Source: Owenia fusiformis (lineage: Eukaryota > Annelida > Polychaeta > Sabellida > Oweniidae). Taken from it: a stretch of DNA of 64,000 bases. Position 1 is the stretch's first letter; the number at the start of each line of letters is the position of its first letter. The stretch covers positions 12,146,030-12,210,029 of the forward strand of contig CAIIXF020000009.1 of the NCBI GenBank assembly GCA_903813345.2, in the 5' to 3' direction. Below the pieces are notes generated by a model. It was not told where the DNA came from. It ran no database searches and saw only the letters and a list, made by a program, of their open reading frames with translations. Below are positions 36,701-47,139 of this stretch, piece by piece. Both the position numbers and the translations under genes were made by a program.

Positions 36701-39700
36701 CTTGACTATATTTTACCAGTTACATCCAAATTCTATGAAAGATCTTGAATTTCAAAAACAATATCAGAATGGAATCTACTCTCATCTGATATTAAGAATT
36801 CATCTAGCTTAAGCATATTTAAATCAAGCTTAAAAAGCACTAATTTTTAACGAAACTGTTATTAACTCATTCGAATAGTCCATTTCAAGAAACCAAGAAA
36901 TAATATTTAACATACTGTATAAGTGGTATTTAATCCGAGTGGTTAATTTTCCGAATGGTCAAATTTCATCATTTTCCTAATTTTAATTTTCCTAATGAGA
37001 TGAAAACTCCCATTGGATAACATTATAAGGACAATATTTCCGACATTTAATTTTCCGAACCAGGCAAAAATTAGGAAATAGGCAAATTAAATGATTAGGC
37101 AAAATTACCACTTATACAGTAGTCCGATGTGATTTCATTTTCAAGGGTCGCGTTTACTCGCATAACTTTACCAATGTAAATCCCCCCATCTGCTCATGTG
37201 GTATCAACACTGAAACAACCAGCCATGTGATTTTTCAATGTAACTTGAGACTAACATTTTGGACTGAATTAGAAAAGCAACTAAAATAAATATAAATATA
37301 CAATACTGCCGTAAATATAAGACACAACGTGACAAATGTTCCCGTATCCTCAATGGTGACAAAAGATTAAGTAGAGTTGAGAATCCGATTGTTTTAAAGT
37401 ACAATGCCATTTTCTTTGAGCGATGTGTATATGTCTGAAATCCTCCACAAAACAACTTTTATTTTCTTGTATTTCATTTATTTTAATCAATATTATTGAT
37501 TGATTACATTGTATATTGTAATTGTAGAACGTGGCTGATAATGCTCAAAGCACAGCCACTTACCCATGCATTATTGCATTGTATTCTTTGTACAAATGAA
37601 TAACTTAATTTTTTTAAAATCGAAGGTGCAGGTCGAAGGGTTTTAAAGCATCCCGTGGTAAAGGGGGCAATAACATAAAATTCAAGTCTCACCATATCTT
37701 CGTTTGTAGGACATACATTTATTGGCGCTATGTTGACCACCCTGAAATGTTCTTAACTACTGATATCATGGATACTCCTGAATTATTTGGGATAAGTCCA
37801 GATGATCCAGAGAAAACCCAAAACATGATCGATGCTGCGCGAAAATACGTGAGGATATACTATTTAGGGTCTCATCACATATGAACGAATTCACTAAAAA
37901 CATCCTTACGAACTTGGATAAATTGTCAATTCTGGCGATTTGGAACGGAAACATGCGAACCGAACTTTGCGCATGCTTCTGAAGCCGTCCGAATCATACC
38001 GAATGGGTATTTCTGCATACGAACGCCCAAACGATGTACATACTTATAATGAAAAGGACATTTACTCAAGTCCAATTCGCCAGTTAACGACGTTGGATGG
38101 GTTTCGTTAATATGTGATGAAGCCTTTACCTTTGCTAAATCATTATAGTAAAGAGTATTTGTGCATTTGCCCTTAAAAAAGGGTACGACGTGAAGGGTGT
38201 GCACGACGTGTGCCATTATACTGTTGCACATATGTCCTTATTCTTAGTTACAAAGAATGTCCTTCTTCTTAGTTACAAAGCATGTATACATTATACATAT
38301 TTGATAATATTTACAAGGATTTGCTATATTTATGTTAAATTATGAATATGTTCTGTTTTAATTGAGTCATGGTGAAAATTATCCATGGACAAGAAAACTA
38401 AAGGAGCATTCTATACAAGAAATTGTCATTGATTTTAGTGCGAAAATAATTGTGATTCTCGAGGAATATTTTGCAAAGCCCGCTCTGGATGTCACCAAGT
38501 AAGTTGTCAAGACACTCTACTATACATTGCATTTGGTGTTCACGACCAACCCATTTGGCTTATCAGTAATGATCATGTTATTTGTTTTTATGTGTCTGTT
38601 CCTTATGAATGGTTTATCGGATGACTGTTAGATGTTAATAAGGCACTTTCAAAAATATACTAAACAATACAAAAACAGAATATCTTGGGTTATGTATAGT
38701 AGAGCGAAGAGTTTAAACGTCATTAAACTACTTTGAATACTATCAATATCGAAGTTACGTATTGACTGCTTTCAAGGTAATTAATAACTTCATTCAAAGT
38801 AATCTCAGACGGCACTCAAATGCATTTTGATCCCGCTAACGGTGATTCCCGTCATGGCTTTCAAGGTTTTACATGACGTTGGTCTCGATGGTCACTAAGT
38901 AAACTATTTTTGTCGTAAAACTTGATATTTTCAATATCTCAAGGACAGAATAAAGATAATACTTATCCAATCTTGTTATACACAACCAACCGATAATGGA
39001 TACCACTTGGATAAGCAGCGTGATGGATGTGGTTCTTCGTATCTATTTTTTCATCTCTTTAAACCAGTAATTTCTTAAAATGTTTGGAATCTCCTCGAAT
39101 TTCAATAGATTTTTGGACGAAGTTTCTCACGATTAACTGGGCGTTTCAAACTGGGCGTACTCAAAATAAACGCCCATGGGCCTTTATCAAGAGGGAAGGG
39201 TGAGGATAGTCGTTTGTCAAGCTAGGATGGGGAAAGGTAGTCAATAAAAGTAGTTAACAATATTTCAATGGAGTTGTTGAATGTCCTGCACGTTGCACAC
39301 GCCATTCACGTCGTACACTTTTGGACCAAATTTAATTTCTCTGTATTCTTCCATTTATGTTGGAAACTGAAGTGTCTATAGATGATGTGTAGTGATTTCA
39401 TTAATAGTTTAGTCACTATTACATGATGATATAACTCAAGATGTCGGAAATGAGATGAATTTTTGCGAAAAATGACAATTTATTTCAATAAATTGCCGTG
39501 CTTTCTAGAAGATTTGAGAAGTGTTAGATCGTATTCATAAAATCTATTGAAACGTAGCTGTACTACAAGCATCTCTGCGTAGCATGGGTGATATTTCAAT
39601 GTGGAAGTAAGGCTCATTGTCTATCAAAACTTTGAAATAAATGGGTAGTCACAAGCTTGGCGCCAAAAGCACGTCGTCCATTTCCGTTGGTAGGACGTGT

Positions 39701-40966
39701 TGAGAATGGGGCGAGGAATTCTAGCAAATAAAAACAAACTTGCAAAATATGACATAAGTTCAACATATCATCCGGGCTCTGTTCAGATGACTGTAAGTTG
39801 AAACATAGAAGCAAGAAAAGAGATCTACGATTTCTGTTTTTCTTGCTCAAAATTTACGTTTCATTCCTAAGAAGGGTATTGGTTGCAATATTGAGACAAA
39901 AATAAGTGTCGTGTCATTTCACCGTTTATTTCCAATCTTTCTGTGGGTAGAACATGACTTAGTTGCAAAATATATATGTCGTGCATAGATTGAACTTATT
40001 CTAATTTTACAGATGCACGGAAAGACCCATAGCCAAGGAGTAGGTAGAAAGCCAAAAGAAGAGATATATAAAATGGGTATAGACGACTTAAGAGGTCTTT
40101 CTGTTTATCTTGGAGAAAAAAGGTTCATGTTTGGAGATAAAGCCAGTATGGTAAGTTACTTGCATAAGCAACCGTTTTTATGATCAAGCTTCACAGAGAA
40201 TGATGCTACCCCGATGAATATAATGAATAGAATAAATAAAACACACGACCATAAGCCTTTTTGAGCTAATCCCTTTGGATTTCCTTTATTGCGCTGAGGA
40301 GAAAGAGACTCGAAGAAATGTGCTCTGGCTAAAGAGATGGAAATTCTAGGCTTCAAGTGCAAGCGCTCTACTGATTCGTTGTTTGATGTAGACGCACCCT
40401 TTGGAAAAATCCTGGAATACTCCTAGAAAATGAGAACTGATAACCACGGATTTTAAATGAAAAGCTTATTTTTGCCATCTTAATCATCTGCATAGATGAA
40501 TCATATTATATTATTTCACATATTCCTCTCATTTTTTCAAAAATATACCCAAAATTAAACCCATGCGTACATACATTACATTTTGGTCACGCTGAAGGCA
40601 TAACAATAGACATTGATATAAGACATTATTTGCAAATAAAATCTATTCAAATATTCTGACTTAAAAGAACTGTCGATACAAGTGTTCACAGTCAAGGAAT
40701 ATGAAATAAAATCCAGACTCAAAATTCATTGCCAAAAATGAAGCATCCCACATAAAACAGTTATTACTGAAACTAATGGTGATTCTTATTCTTATATATT
40801 TCAGGTTGACTGTGTGTTGTTTTCTCACCTCTGCCAGATTGTCTACATTCCTTTACCGACAATGCCACACAAGATTATGGTTGAAAATGAGTGCAAGAAT
40901 CTGGTGGCATTCTGTGATCGCATGAAAACATTGGCTTGGCCTGATTGGGACAAACTGACCAACTAA
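30738..40966 (+). CDS. FAXC: FAXC-like (failed axon connections) protein, six exons, 256 aa
   Basis: Exons read from splice sites: 30738-30863, 33082-33182, 34926-35030, 37710-37848, 40013-40150, 40805-40966. All junctions are GT..AG with compatible phases and the sum is 771 nt (256 codons plus stop). The start ATG lies two bases after a TTATTTTCAG acceptor, implying an upstream untranslated exon. The protein has the two GST-like halves of the FAXC/metaxin-related family: N-terminal thioredoxin-like part (VTIKRFKFIPNVSPFSLALE, LPFAIVNG), then an all-helical part (HSQGVGRKPKEEIYKMGIDD, LGEKRFMFGDKASMVDCVLF, LVAFCDRMKTLAWPDWDKL). Family members act in axonal development in Drosophila. It is shorter than human FAXC, lacking the acidic C-tail. 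A short exon between 37848 and 40013 cannot be excluded. Confidence 0.85.
30909..30950. repeat. (GTTT)n microsatellite
   Basis: About ten GTTT units start 45 bp after the first FAXC coding exon, followed by ATCTTTATTTCCTTCTCG, which resembles the reverse complement of a LINE or SINE 3' tail. Confidence 0.9.
30951..32454. other. FAXC intron 1 sequence, old repeat traces only
   Basis: Contains ACAGGGTGTCCGGAAAGT near 31075, which resembles a mariner-type terminal repeat, but no partner end or transposase was found. The rest is AT-rich and unclassified. Confidence 0.4.
32455..32690 (+). repeat. dispersed repeat, copy 2 (copy 1 at 3460-3715)
   Basis: Shares GCAGGGGTGGAAGGGGTTG, GTGGGTGGGTTGTTTGCA, CCTGTCTCAAAGTC and AAATCTGTTGC with the copy near the start of the window, in the same orientation. 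Lies in FAXC intron 1. Confidence 0.6.
33419..33910. mobile_element. 492-bp MITE with TAA target duplication
   Basis: Perfect 16-bp TIR CACCCCAGTCACATTT at 33419 and inverted at 33895-33910. TAA flanks both ends (33416-33418, 33911-33913), as expected of PIF/Harbinger-type 3-bp (TWA) duplications. The interior is unusually GC-rich for the region and repeats TACGCTCGCCGCAGAA in direct copies. No ORF. It lies in FAXC intron 2. Confidence 0.75.
34044..34578. mobile_element. 535-bp foldback element, about 140-bp TIRs, TA duplication
   Basis: Ends GTGGAGTCA...TGACTCCAC are flanked by TA (34042-34043, 34579-34580). The arms match for about 140 bp, including GCACATGCTATATATAGCAC-like text, GACATAAGTATCACT and AACGAAGTGGTGTTGAAAAG. 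The two arms have diverged by small indels. No coding region. TA duplication suggests a Tc1/mariner-type origin. Lies in FAXC intron 2. Confidence 0.75.
35400..37610 (+). pseudogene. decayed CR1-like LINE copy, same family as 47140-49330
   Basis: Fragments of RT and tail coding in shifting frames: MLKMAAQS, NYRPITLLSCISKV, AFDSMPHGLL, PRVPQGSILS, SFILPLFDYCDILYGCANLTKL and YYKAAIICSGAMHGTSAIKV. The YADD catalytic block is deleted (the sequence jumps from SILSALLDL to the DPRKRESL region). Many frameshifts and stops are present. The 3' UTR shares ACGTGGCTGATAATGCT and TGTATTCTTTGTA with the intact copy. A MITE interrupts it at 36915. Confidence 0.85.
36915..37119. mobile_element. 205-bp MITE with perfect TIRs and TA duplication
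   Basis: TIR CTGTATAAGTGGTA is perfect at 36915-36928 and 37106-37119. TA flanks both sides (36913-36914, 37120-37121). Removing the element plus one TA restores alignment with the intact CR1 copy (TTTAACATAGTCCGATGTGA against TTCAATAGAGTGCGCTGTGA), which proves the empty site. Tc1/mariner-type MITE. Confidence 0.9.
37849..40012. other. FAXC intron 4, mostly unclassified
   Basis: No further exon is firmly supported. An 18-20-codon acceptor-to-donor candidate at about 38436-38500 exists but its in-frame translation does not resemble the family. Sequence at about 38630-38710 (GTTAATAAGG, TTTCAAAAATATAC, GTATAGTAGAG) recurs at about 50665-50755 upstream of the duplicated last exon, marking one side of a segmental duplication. 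Confidence 0.5.
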
Positions 40967-41690
40967 AACATGTGCCATTGTGTATATATGCCAATTTTAG
41001 TGTATTTTTGAAATGCAACTTTATACTCGTATGAGAATTTTAATTGTCACAGATGCACTGGTCACTATTTTGTGAACATTTAGAGATAAACAAGATATGC
41101 ATGAGCTGCAGATGAACTGGTCACTGCCATAAATAATGCCCAAGTTTAAAAAAAACAATGCCCAGTTGTCACCAAATGTTGCCATCTACCTCGAAATTGA
41201 GAGGAAATCATTCATGAAAGCAAAAATGACAGATCCGCATTTTTGATTAGATATCGAAGGGGGTGTAGGGGGGGGGTGTCCGAGCCTGTTCGTAACAAGA
41301 CCCCCCCCCACACACACACACACACACTCACGCCACTCCTTAATCCAAGACCTGACCTAATAGACCAACGGTAACATATTTCAAAACATATAAGTTCTGC
41401 AAAATATTCAGAACTACATCTTAATTACTTTTATTAATCATGTAAGTAAAAATAACAAATGTTGATGCTCATTGTCACTCAAGCATGGCCTTGTTAGAAA
41501 CAATAACTTTTTTATTGCGATTTATTTTCTCCAATCATTTTACATAATTTTATACATTTCTAATATTACATTATTGATCAAACAAGCACAGTAAATTGGG
41601 ATAATACCCATATTTGTACTTACTTATACAATTCTTAGCAATAACAATGATATAATTGATGTAGTCTTCTTCCTTTTTTTGTTTTACATT
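40967..41690. other. FAXC 3' UTR and downstream spacer
   Basis: The first about 90 bp are shared with the sequence after the second last-exon copy (ATTTTTGAAAT, CAACTTTATACTCGTATGAG), so both copies keep the same 3' flank. A G-run, C-run and (CA)n patch lies at 41268-41330. No canonical AATAAA was found close to the stop codon. Confidence 0.5.
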
Positions 41691-43270
41691 CATACTTGAA
41701 TAAAATGAGTTTGTCTCCTAATTCTGTGCCCAAATCTAGCATTTAATTTGTACTCTATTTCATTCCATAAAAGCTTGACTCTTTTGCATGAAATGAAAAA
41801 GTGTGCAGAACAGGATCTGTAATGAGGAAGATTCATATGGCATATAAATCTTCCTCATTACAATAAAATTCTTTGAGGCAACTCCTTCAATTTTCCATTT
41901 GAAAAGGTGAGTATTAGTTGGGTAAATATTATGTAAAATCTTATATTGAATGCTCTTAAGTCGTGGCTCTTTGAGAGTTTGAATTAACTGCCAATTTCTT
42001 TTCCAATTTAAATCTTGATGAATATGTTTCCACCTTTCAATGCAAATAGACACAACTTGGTCTATCTTTAGAATCATTTTCCTTACATCCTTTGAAGTTA
42101 GGGTTTTTATCTCTACATTATTGTTCATCTTCTCACATTTTGATCTATTCATACCCACTTTCAATGCGTATTAAAAAAAGCATCTACCATATTTATTCCA
42201 CCATCTTTGTATGATTGCCTTAACACTTTTCGTTCAATCTTTTCTGAGCCTGATTTTTTCCATAAAAATGTGTACATTTTTGTATTGAGCTCTTTTAAAT
42301 AGATATCTGGACATTTGAATGTCATTAACATGTGTAAAATTTGTGATGAAATGAGAATTTTAAACAAACACACTTTAAAGATAATTTTCTTCTGTCCCAG
42401 CATTTCAAAATGCACTCCATCTTATCTATTTTATCCCTCCAATTTTCATCTCACAAATGTGCTGATTTATGGTTAGAGAAATAAGCACCTAGTATTTTAA
42501 TTTTTGCTGATTTTCCAATTTGCCAATCAATTCTTATTTTTTCCAAGCCACATTGCTTTTGTTTTAATCATATTTAGTTTTAGTCCAGAAGTTTTATAGA
42601 AATTATTTGAATTAATCAGTATATTTTCCAAGGATTTTATATTTTTGATAAAAATCATTGTGTCATCTGCATAACTAGTCAATTTGATTTCGGTGTTGGT
42701 TATCTTGATGCCTTCGACGTTATTATCTTGACTTATTTTGCAAGCAAACACTTCTGTTGATATAGTAAAAATCAGAGAACTCAAAGGGCAACCTTGTCTC
42801 AATCCTTGATTTAGATTGAAATAATTTGTGAAAACTCCATTATTAGAAACCATGGACTTTGCATTTTTGTTAAAAACTTTTATCCAATTTTGAAAATCTG
42901 GCCCAAAATTGAATTTTTCCAAAGCTCTAAATACAAAACTTTTTAGAAATTGAATCAAAAGCCCGGCTGTAATCCAGAGCTGCAATCCTTCTCTTCTTGG
43001 TCATCATTATATATATAGTTCATGACACCATCTATTAATCTCAGGTTAAGGTGTATTCTTCTATCATTAAGGTATGCATTTTGATCACTATTTACTAACT
43101 TTTTAATGACCACTTGTAATCTGTTTCCAAGAACTGTAGCCCCAATCTTATAATCAGAGCATGCTAAAGATATTGGACGAAATGATTTTAGCTTGTTTCT
43201 TGGTAAATTATTTCATTTAAGAAAAAGTATGATTATACCTTGTCTCTGACTATAGTTGATAACTGACCAG
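41691..43270 (-). pseudogene. Tx1/L1-like LINE fragment with RT remnants
   Basis: Minus-strand coding remnants run in order: FRPISLACSDYKIGATVLGN (about 43140-43200), a stretch with NDRRIHLNLRLIDGV, then GLRQGCPLSSLIFTISTEVF, LTSYADDTMIFIKNI (catalytic YADD) and LKLNMIKTKAMWLG (42527-42985). Next come FLWKKSGSEKIERKVLRQSY and KDGGINMVDAFF (42161-42415), and finally LKEPRLKSIQYKILHNIYP (about 41930-41990). At least three frame changes and several stops break it, and the N-terminal endonuclease is missing. The motif order is that of Tx1/L1-type ORF2. Confidence 0.85.
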
Positions 43271-44320
43271 ATTGGAAACCAAAATTCATAACTGATTTTG
43301 GTACTTGTTGTACTCAGAAAGATTATTCTTTATTTGCATTCAAGTCACTCATTAGCTGTCACATAGTTTCTCAAATTTAATTTTCAATTAAAAGTTCAGG
43401 GTTTATCATATCCGAAAGTATATGGCACCCTGGAAGAGATATAATAGGAATTAAGATAAATTAATATTCAGTTTATTAAAAAATAGGGAAAGTTTGGCAC
43501 AATTGCTTTTTAACTCAGGTAGGTTGCCTGGTCATACATGGAAGGTTCCACGATTTGTTCGGCTTTCCCCCTCTTTATGTACCTATTTATCTCGCTACCA
43601 AACAAAATGCCAAAATGACTGATGATGTATTCACAAACTTTTGGAATTTGTCTGTTGAAAGGGTCTACGTTAAACGTTTTTTTCGGTTAGTACGTGTATA
43701 TCCATGACTGCCAAAATAATCAAATACACATTTTCTGTATGAGGAAACTGGTGTTTCTATTAATGATTATGATAAAGACTATAAAAAAGGTTTGTAAGGG
43801 CATTGATCTTTATTTTTGTTAACGGTTAAGCATCGACAGTAACTATATTAAAGTGCACTTAACATTATTTTTTAGACTGATTAACACTTATCCTTATGAA
43901 CAGTTGCTCAACAGCTCATATATAGAAGGAGTTAGCATAGAAAGTCATAAGAGGTTTAAAAAACGGGTATGGATTACTTAAATACATCCTCCGAACACAG
44001 GCCTCCAGAACTCAACCCTCCTTCTTCCTTGGCGGAAGGAAAGGACTTAGTTGATGATCTCTGGAACCCCGCGTTCGGAGGATGACTTTAATATAGTTCT
44101 TAACAATCAATCATGTTTGAAAATAAAGCAAGTAAAGTAAGACGCCCGTATTGATAATGGCTGCAAAATACTTAGAATTAATAACATTCTTTGCAAACTA
44201 TAGTTCTATAGATGCTTAGACATAGAAGATAAAATTTTGTTTTATCTTGATATATTCATTGCTTCTCATTGAATAACGGACGAGATCCGTAATCGATGAT
44301 ATTTAAGTAAACGTGCCCTT
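43271..44320. other. unclassified spacer
   Basis: A GC-richer island at 43969-44085 forms a 38-codon ORF (starts MDYLNTSSEH) bounded by a 12-bp inverted repeat CATCCTCCGAAC / GTTCGGAGGATG (43985, 44073). It may be a fragment of the putative LTR element that follows; function unknown. Confidence 0.35.
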
Positions 44321-44324
44321 CTAT

Positions 44325-44625
44325 TGTGATGATCCTCCCATACTTCATATGATATGATGTTTGTAACTCCAATGACTACAACGTATATAATGGAGAATGG
44401 ACTCAAGGATTACGACTGCCAACAACAATAATGATGAACTCTAGCAGCTTATGAACACTAATTGTTGTGTATAAATTGTATACAAGTTATCAAACTTTTG
44501 CATGTTTTAGTACAAATTGGTAGATGGTGACTTTAGTAACATGAGTATTTGTATCTTTATATTTTCAGAGTTCGGGGTCGAACTGTTTTAAAAGGGGGAG
44601 CAGTGTGATGATCCTCCCATACTTA
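44325..44625 (+). mobile_element. possible LTR-retrotransposon remnant (polypurine tract and LTR start)
   Basis: TGTGATGATCCTCCCATACT occurs twice in direct orientation, near 44325 and near 44604. The second copy directly follows AAAAGGGGGAGCAG, which has the form of a polypurine tract, and begins with TG as LTRs do. This is the usual junction of internal region and 3' LTR in Gypsy-like elements. No protease, RT or integrase coding is present and the LTR 3' end was not found, so the call is tentative. Confidence 0.35.
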
Positions 44626-46680
44626 ATACAATGTTATGTGATTATTCTGGAGGATTATCACTTTGTTTAAATTGCTCTTACCTTCAATTATCTTTGTAGA
44701 TACTTCATAATTCAGGAGTTTGTTCAGAATTTTTCTTATTTCACTACTTCCTTGTTTGTTGATAGTCTCATTAAAAAGTTTATATGAGAATTTCCTACAC
44801 TAGGCACATTATGTCAACTTTATATCAAATGTTGGTCATGTTATTGTTTATTTTAGCAATATTTAATGTTTATTATGTGTGATTGTTTATAGGGGGCCAA
44901 ACTAAGAGATTACATTTTATTTTGAGACTATATAATTTTGGCTAGATTTGCATGAATCATCAGTTCTTCAGTGGGACTTTGAATCACCGGCAAGTAACAG
45001 GAATTAACTTTCTCTCTTCATTTTGGAAGTAATACACATACATATTGGATATATATCATCTTATTAGATACACTAACCCAGGTGAACGGGTTGGTAAGGT
45101 AATGGGATTACTTCTACTCTAAAACAGAGAAACTGTTTATACTTTTTCCTTGTCGGTGAATCTTCTGATTTCTCTCACTCATTTAGCTTCATTTACATTA
45201 GCATAAATTCATTTAAACCACATTGAGGGTTATTATATCAGGTTCAAAAAGAATATTCAGGACCATTTTGTTTGATTACGACTTTGATTTCGATCTGCCT
45301 GGTCACGCCTTAACTCAAACTGTGGCTGTACGTATATAGCAGATTGATTTGAACTTTCAGACATTTTATTTCAATTAAACCCTCATAAGCATAGAGTGAG
45401 CTACGTGTACATTATTGTGAGAAGCATTTCTGATTCATTTGAAATTTACAGATTGACCTACATGTAGATTTAAGATTCAATCGCCAACTTGGTATTTTTG
45501 GCTTTATCTTATATAATTTGAGGGTAATATCTGCTTGCCAGTGTTGATTATTTGAGTCACTAGAATATTCATACTTAGAATCTACATTTTGAACTGAAAA
45601 CTTGAGAGAACTACCAGCTATTTATTTCACTTTTATATATATTGCAACTGCCTAATGTATTCTATATATCCCCAAGGTCGGGTTTGATTTGGCGTAATTA
45701 AGCTATGGCAATTTATTTGCTGCTACGCTGTTAGTCTGCGTGACTCTTGAAGTAAGATATAACCCCCCCCCACACAGCATGGTCTTGAAGAATTTGAACA
45801 AGCGTTGCATATTTAACATATACCAATAATCTATTCTTTATATTTCCCGAGACGAGTTGGTTTGGAGTTTTTCTAAGGCAATCATCAAATTTGCTGATAC
45901 TCCGAGGGGTCTGTGATGCACCTGGTTAGTATCATCAGGCATGGACTAGTGACGATTTTTCAGTTGTCAAACAGCTTCACAGCAATAATCGACTTTTGAG
46001 CGCTCAATTGAGTTCACTGGGCATATTTTATTTACTTTCCTTGAGATTGATTACATTTATATTGGAAATTCTTAGGGAATCTAGCAATTGTTGTATTTTT
46101 CACTCCATTACCTAATTCTTCAAAACATCCCCCGGGCAGGGTTTGATTTTGGGTAAGCAAGGGCAATTAATTTGCTGATACCCTTATTCGTCCCAGGGAA
46201 CTAAGCATAGACAGTGTTGGTATTAATTTGCTAATATAAAGCCTCACAGCATTTCAAATCTTTGTGTGCCTTTGTAATTACTGTGAGAAGATCCTATTTG
46301 GAATTTTGCATAACTCTCTTAAGTTTTTGTCCCATTTGCTACACAGTGACTATCCGACCACCTTTATATTTTCATTGCACTAATCAAACCCCTAGTCTTA
46401 GTCAGCTCCCATGTTGTCACTTTATCTGTATTACATGTAAACACCCTCTGAACATTTGATCATGATTACTATCCCGAACAGGAGATACATGCCTGTACTC
46501 ATTGTATTGATGCGTATCTGGCTATTTTAGCCAGTACAGAACCCTTCTAAGAATTTATCTTTTATTGTTTTTATGATGACAATACAACCCCCCTTTTGCC
46601 TGTATTGAACTAATAAGACAGGTCATTTTACCAAGTGAGGAAAACTGGCAGGCAGAATTACGGTTATCAAGTTACGTTCG
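44626..46680. other. unclassified, with a degenerate long-period repeat
   Basis: GGTTTGATTT..GGCAATTtATTTGCTG.TAC-like sentences occur at about 45675, 45855 and 46138, suggesting an old tandem array of roughly 180-280-bp units. Otherwise no gene or classified element. It may include the body of the LTR suggested at 44604. Confidence 0.35.
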
Positions 46681-47091
46681 CGAACTCCCGTGCAGTGATA
46701 TTATCACTGCGGCGGGCAGGTATCTCACCGTAAGCATGGTAACATCGTAATAAACAACTGACGTGATTGGTTCTAGCCCCATGCTCAGGTCGCGTGATTG
46801 TAAAGTTTAGACAATTTCATTGGTTGAATTGCGCGTATTAACTAATAAACAACACGTATCAACACAACTTTTACTCAGAATTCCTCCGCGGAGATTTCCT
46901 CTTATTTTTCATTGATTTTGGAATATTTTGACAAAATAATTATTGGTGAACATAAAACAACATATATTTTATAAGTTGTGTGAAAAACAAGTACATCTGT
47001 GACAAAAAGGGGGGACTATCTTCCCCAAATTTTGGGGATTCCATAATCTGCCCGCCGCAGTGTCTATACCGAGACACTGCATAGGAGTTCG
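46681..47091. mobile_element. about 410-bp element with 40-44-bp GC-rich inverted ends
   Basis: Left end 46681-46719 and right end 47048-47091 are inverted copies sharing CTGCCCGCCGCAGTG and GGAGTTCG. Each end also contains its own small hairpin (GCAGTGATATTATCACTGC on the left; GCAGTGTC with GAGACACTGC on the right). No ORF. Probably a non-autonomous DNA element. Confidence 0.55.
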
Positions 47092-47139
47092 GGGAGTTCG
47101 GAAAACAACCAAATGGATTTACTTTCACACATGTTACAT

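Larger units (their letters stand above)
35078..37654. mobile_element. 2.58-kb TIR element with 8-bp target duplication (hAT-like)
   Basis: The TIRs are about 24 bp, sharing ATGCTnTAAAACCCTTCGACC. The left begins at 35078 and the right ends at 37654. Both are flanked by the same 8 bp, GTGGTAAA (35070-35077 and 37655-37662). An 8-bp duplication suggests a hAT-like mechanism, though other superfamilies also make 8 bp. No transposase is seen; most of the interior is a CR1 copy that inserted later. It fills most of FAXC intron 3. Confidence 0.65.

Noticed and set aside
38436-38500. Possible extra FAXC exon between exons 4 and 5
   Set aside because: Splice-like signals exist, but the in-frame translation is Cys-rich and unlike the family; direct joining of 37848 to 40013 keeps phase.
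43969-44085. Small 38-codon gene
   Set aside because: No conserved motif, no splice context and bounded by an inverted repeat; more likely part of a mobile-element remnant.
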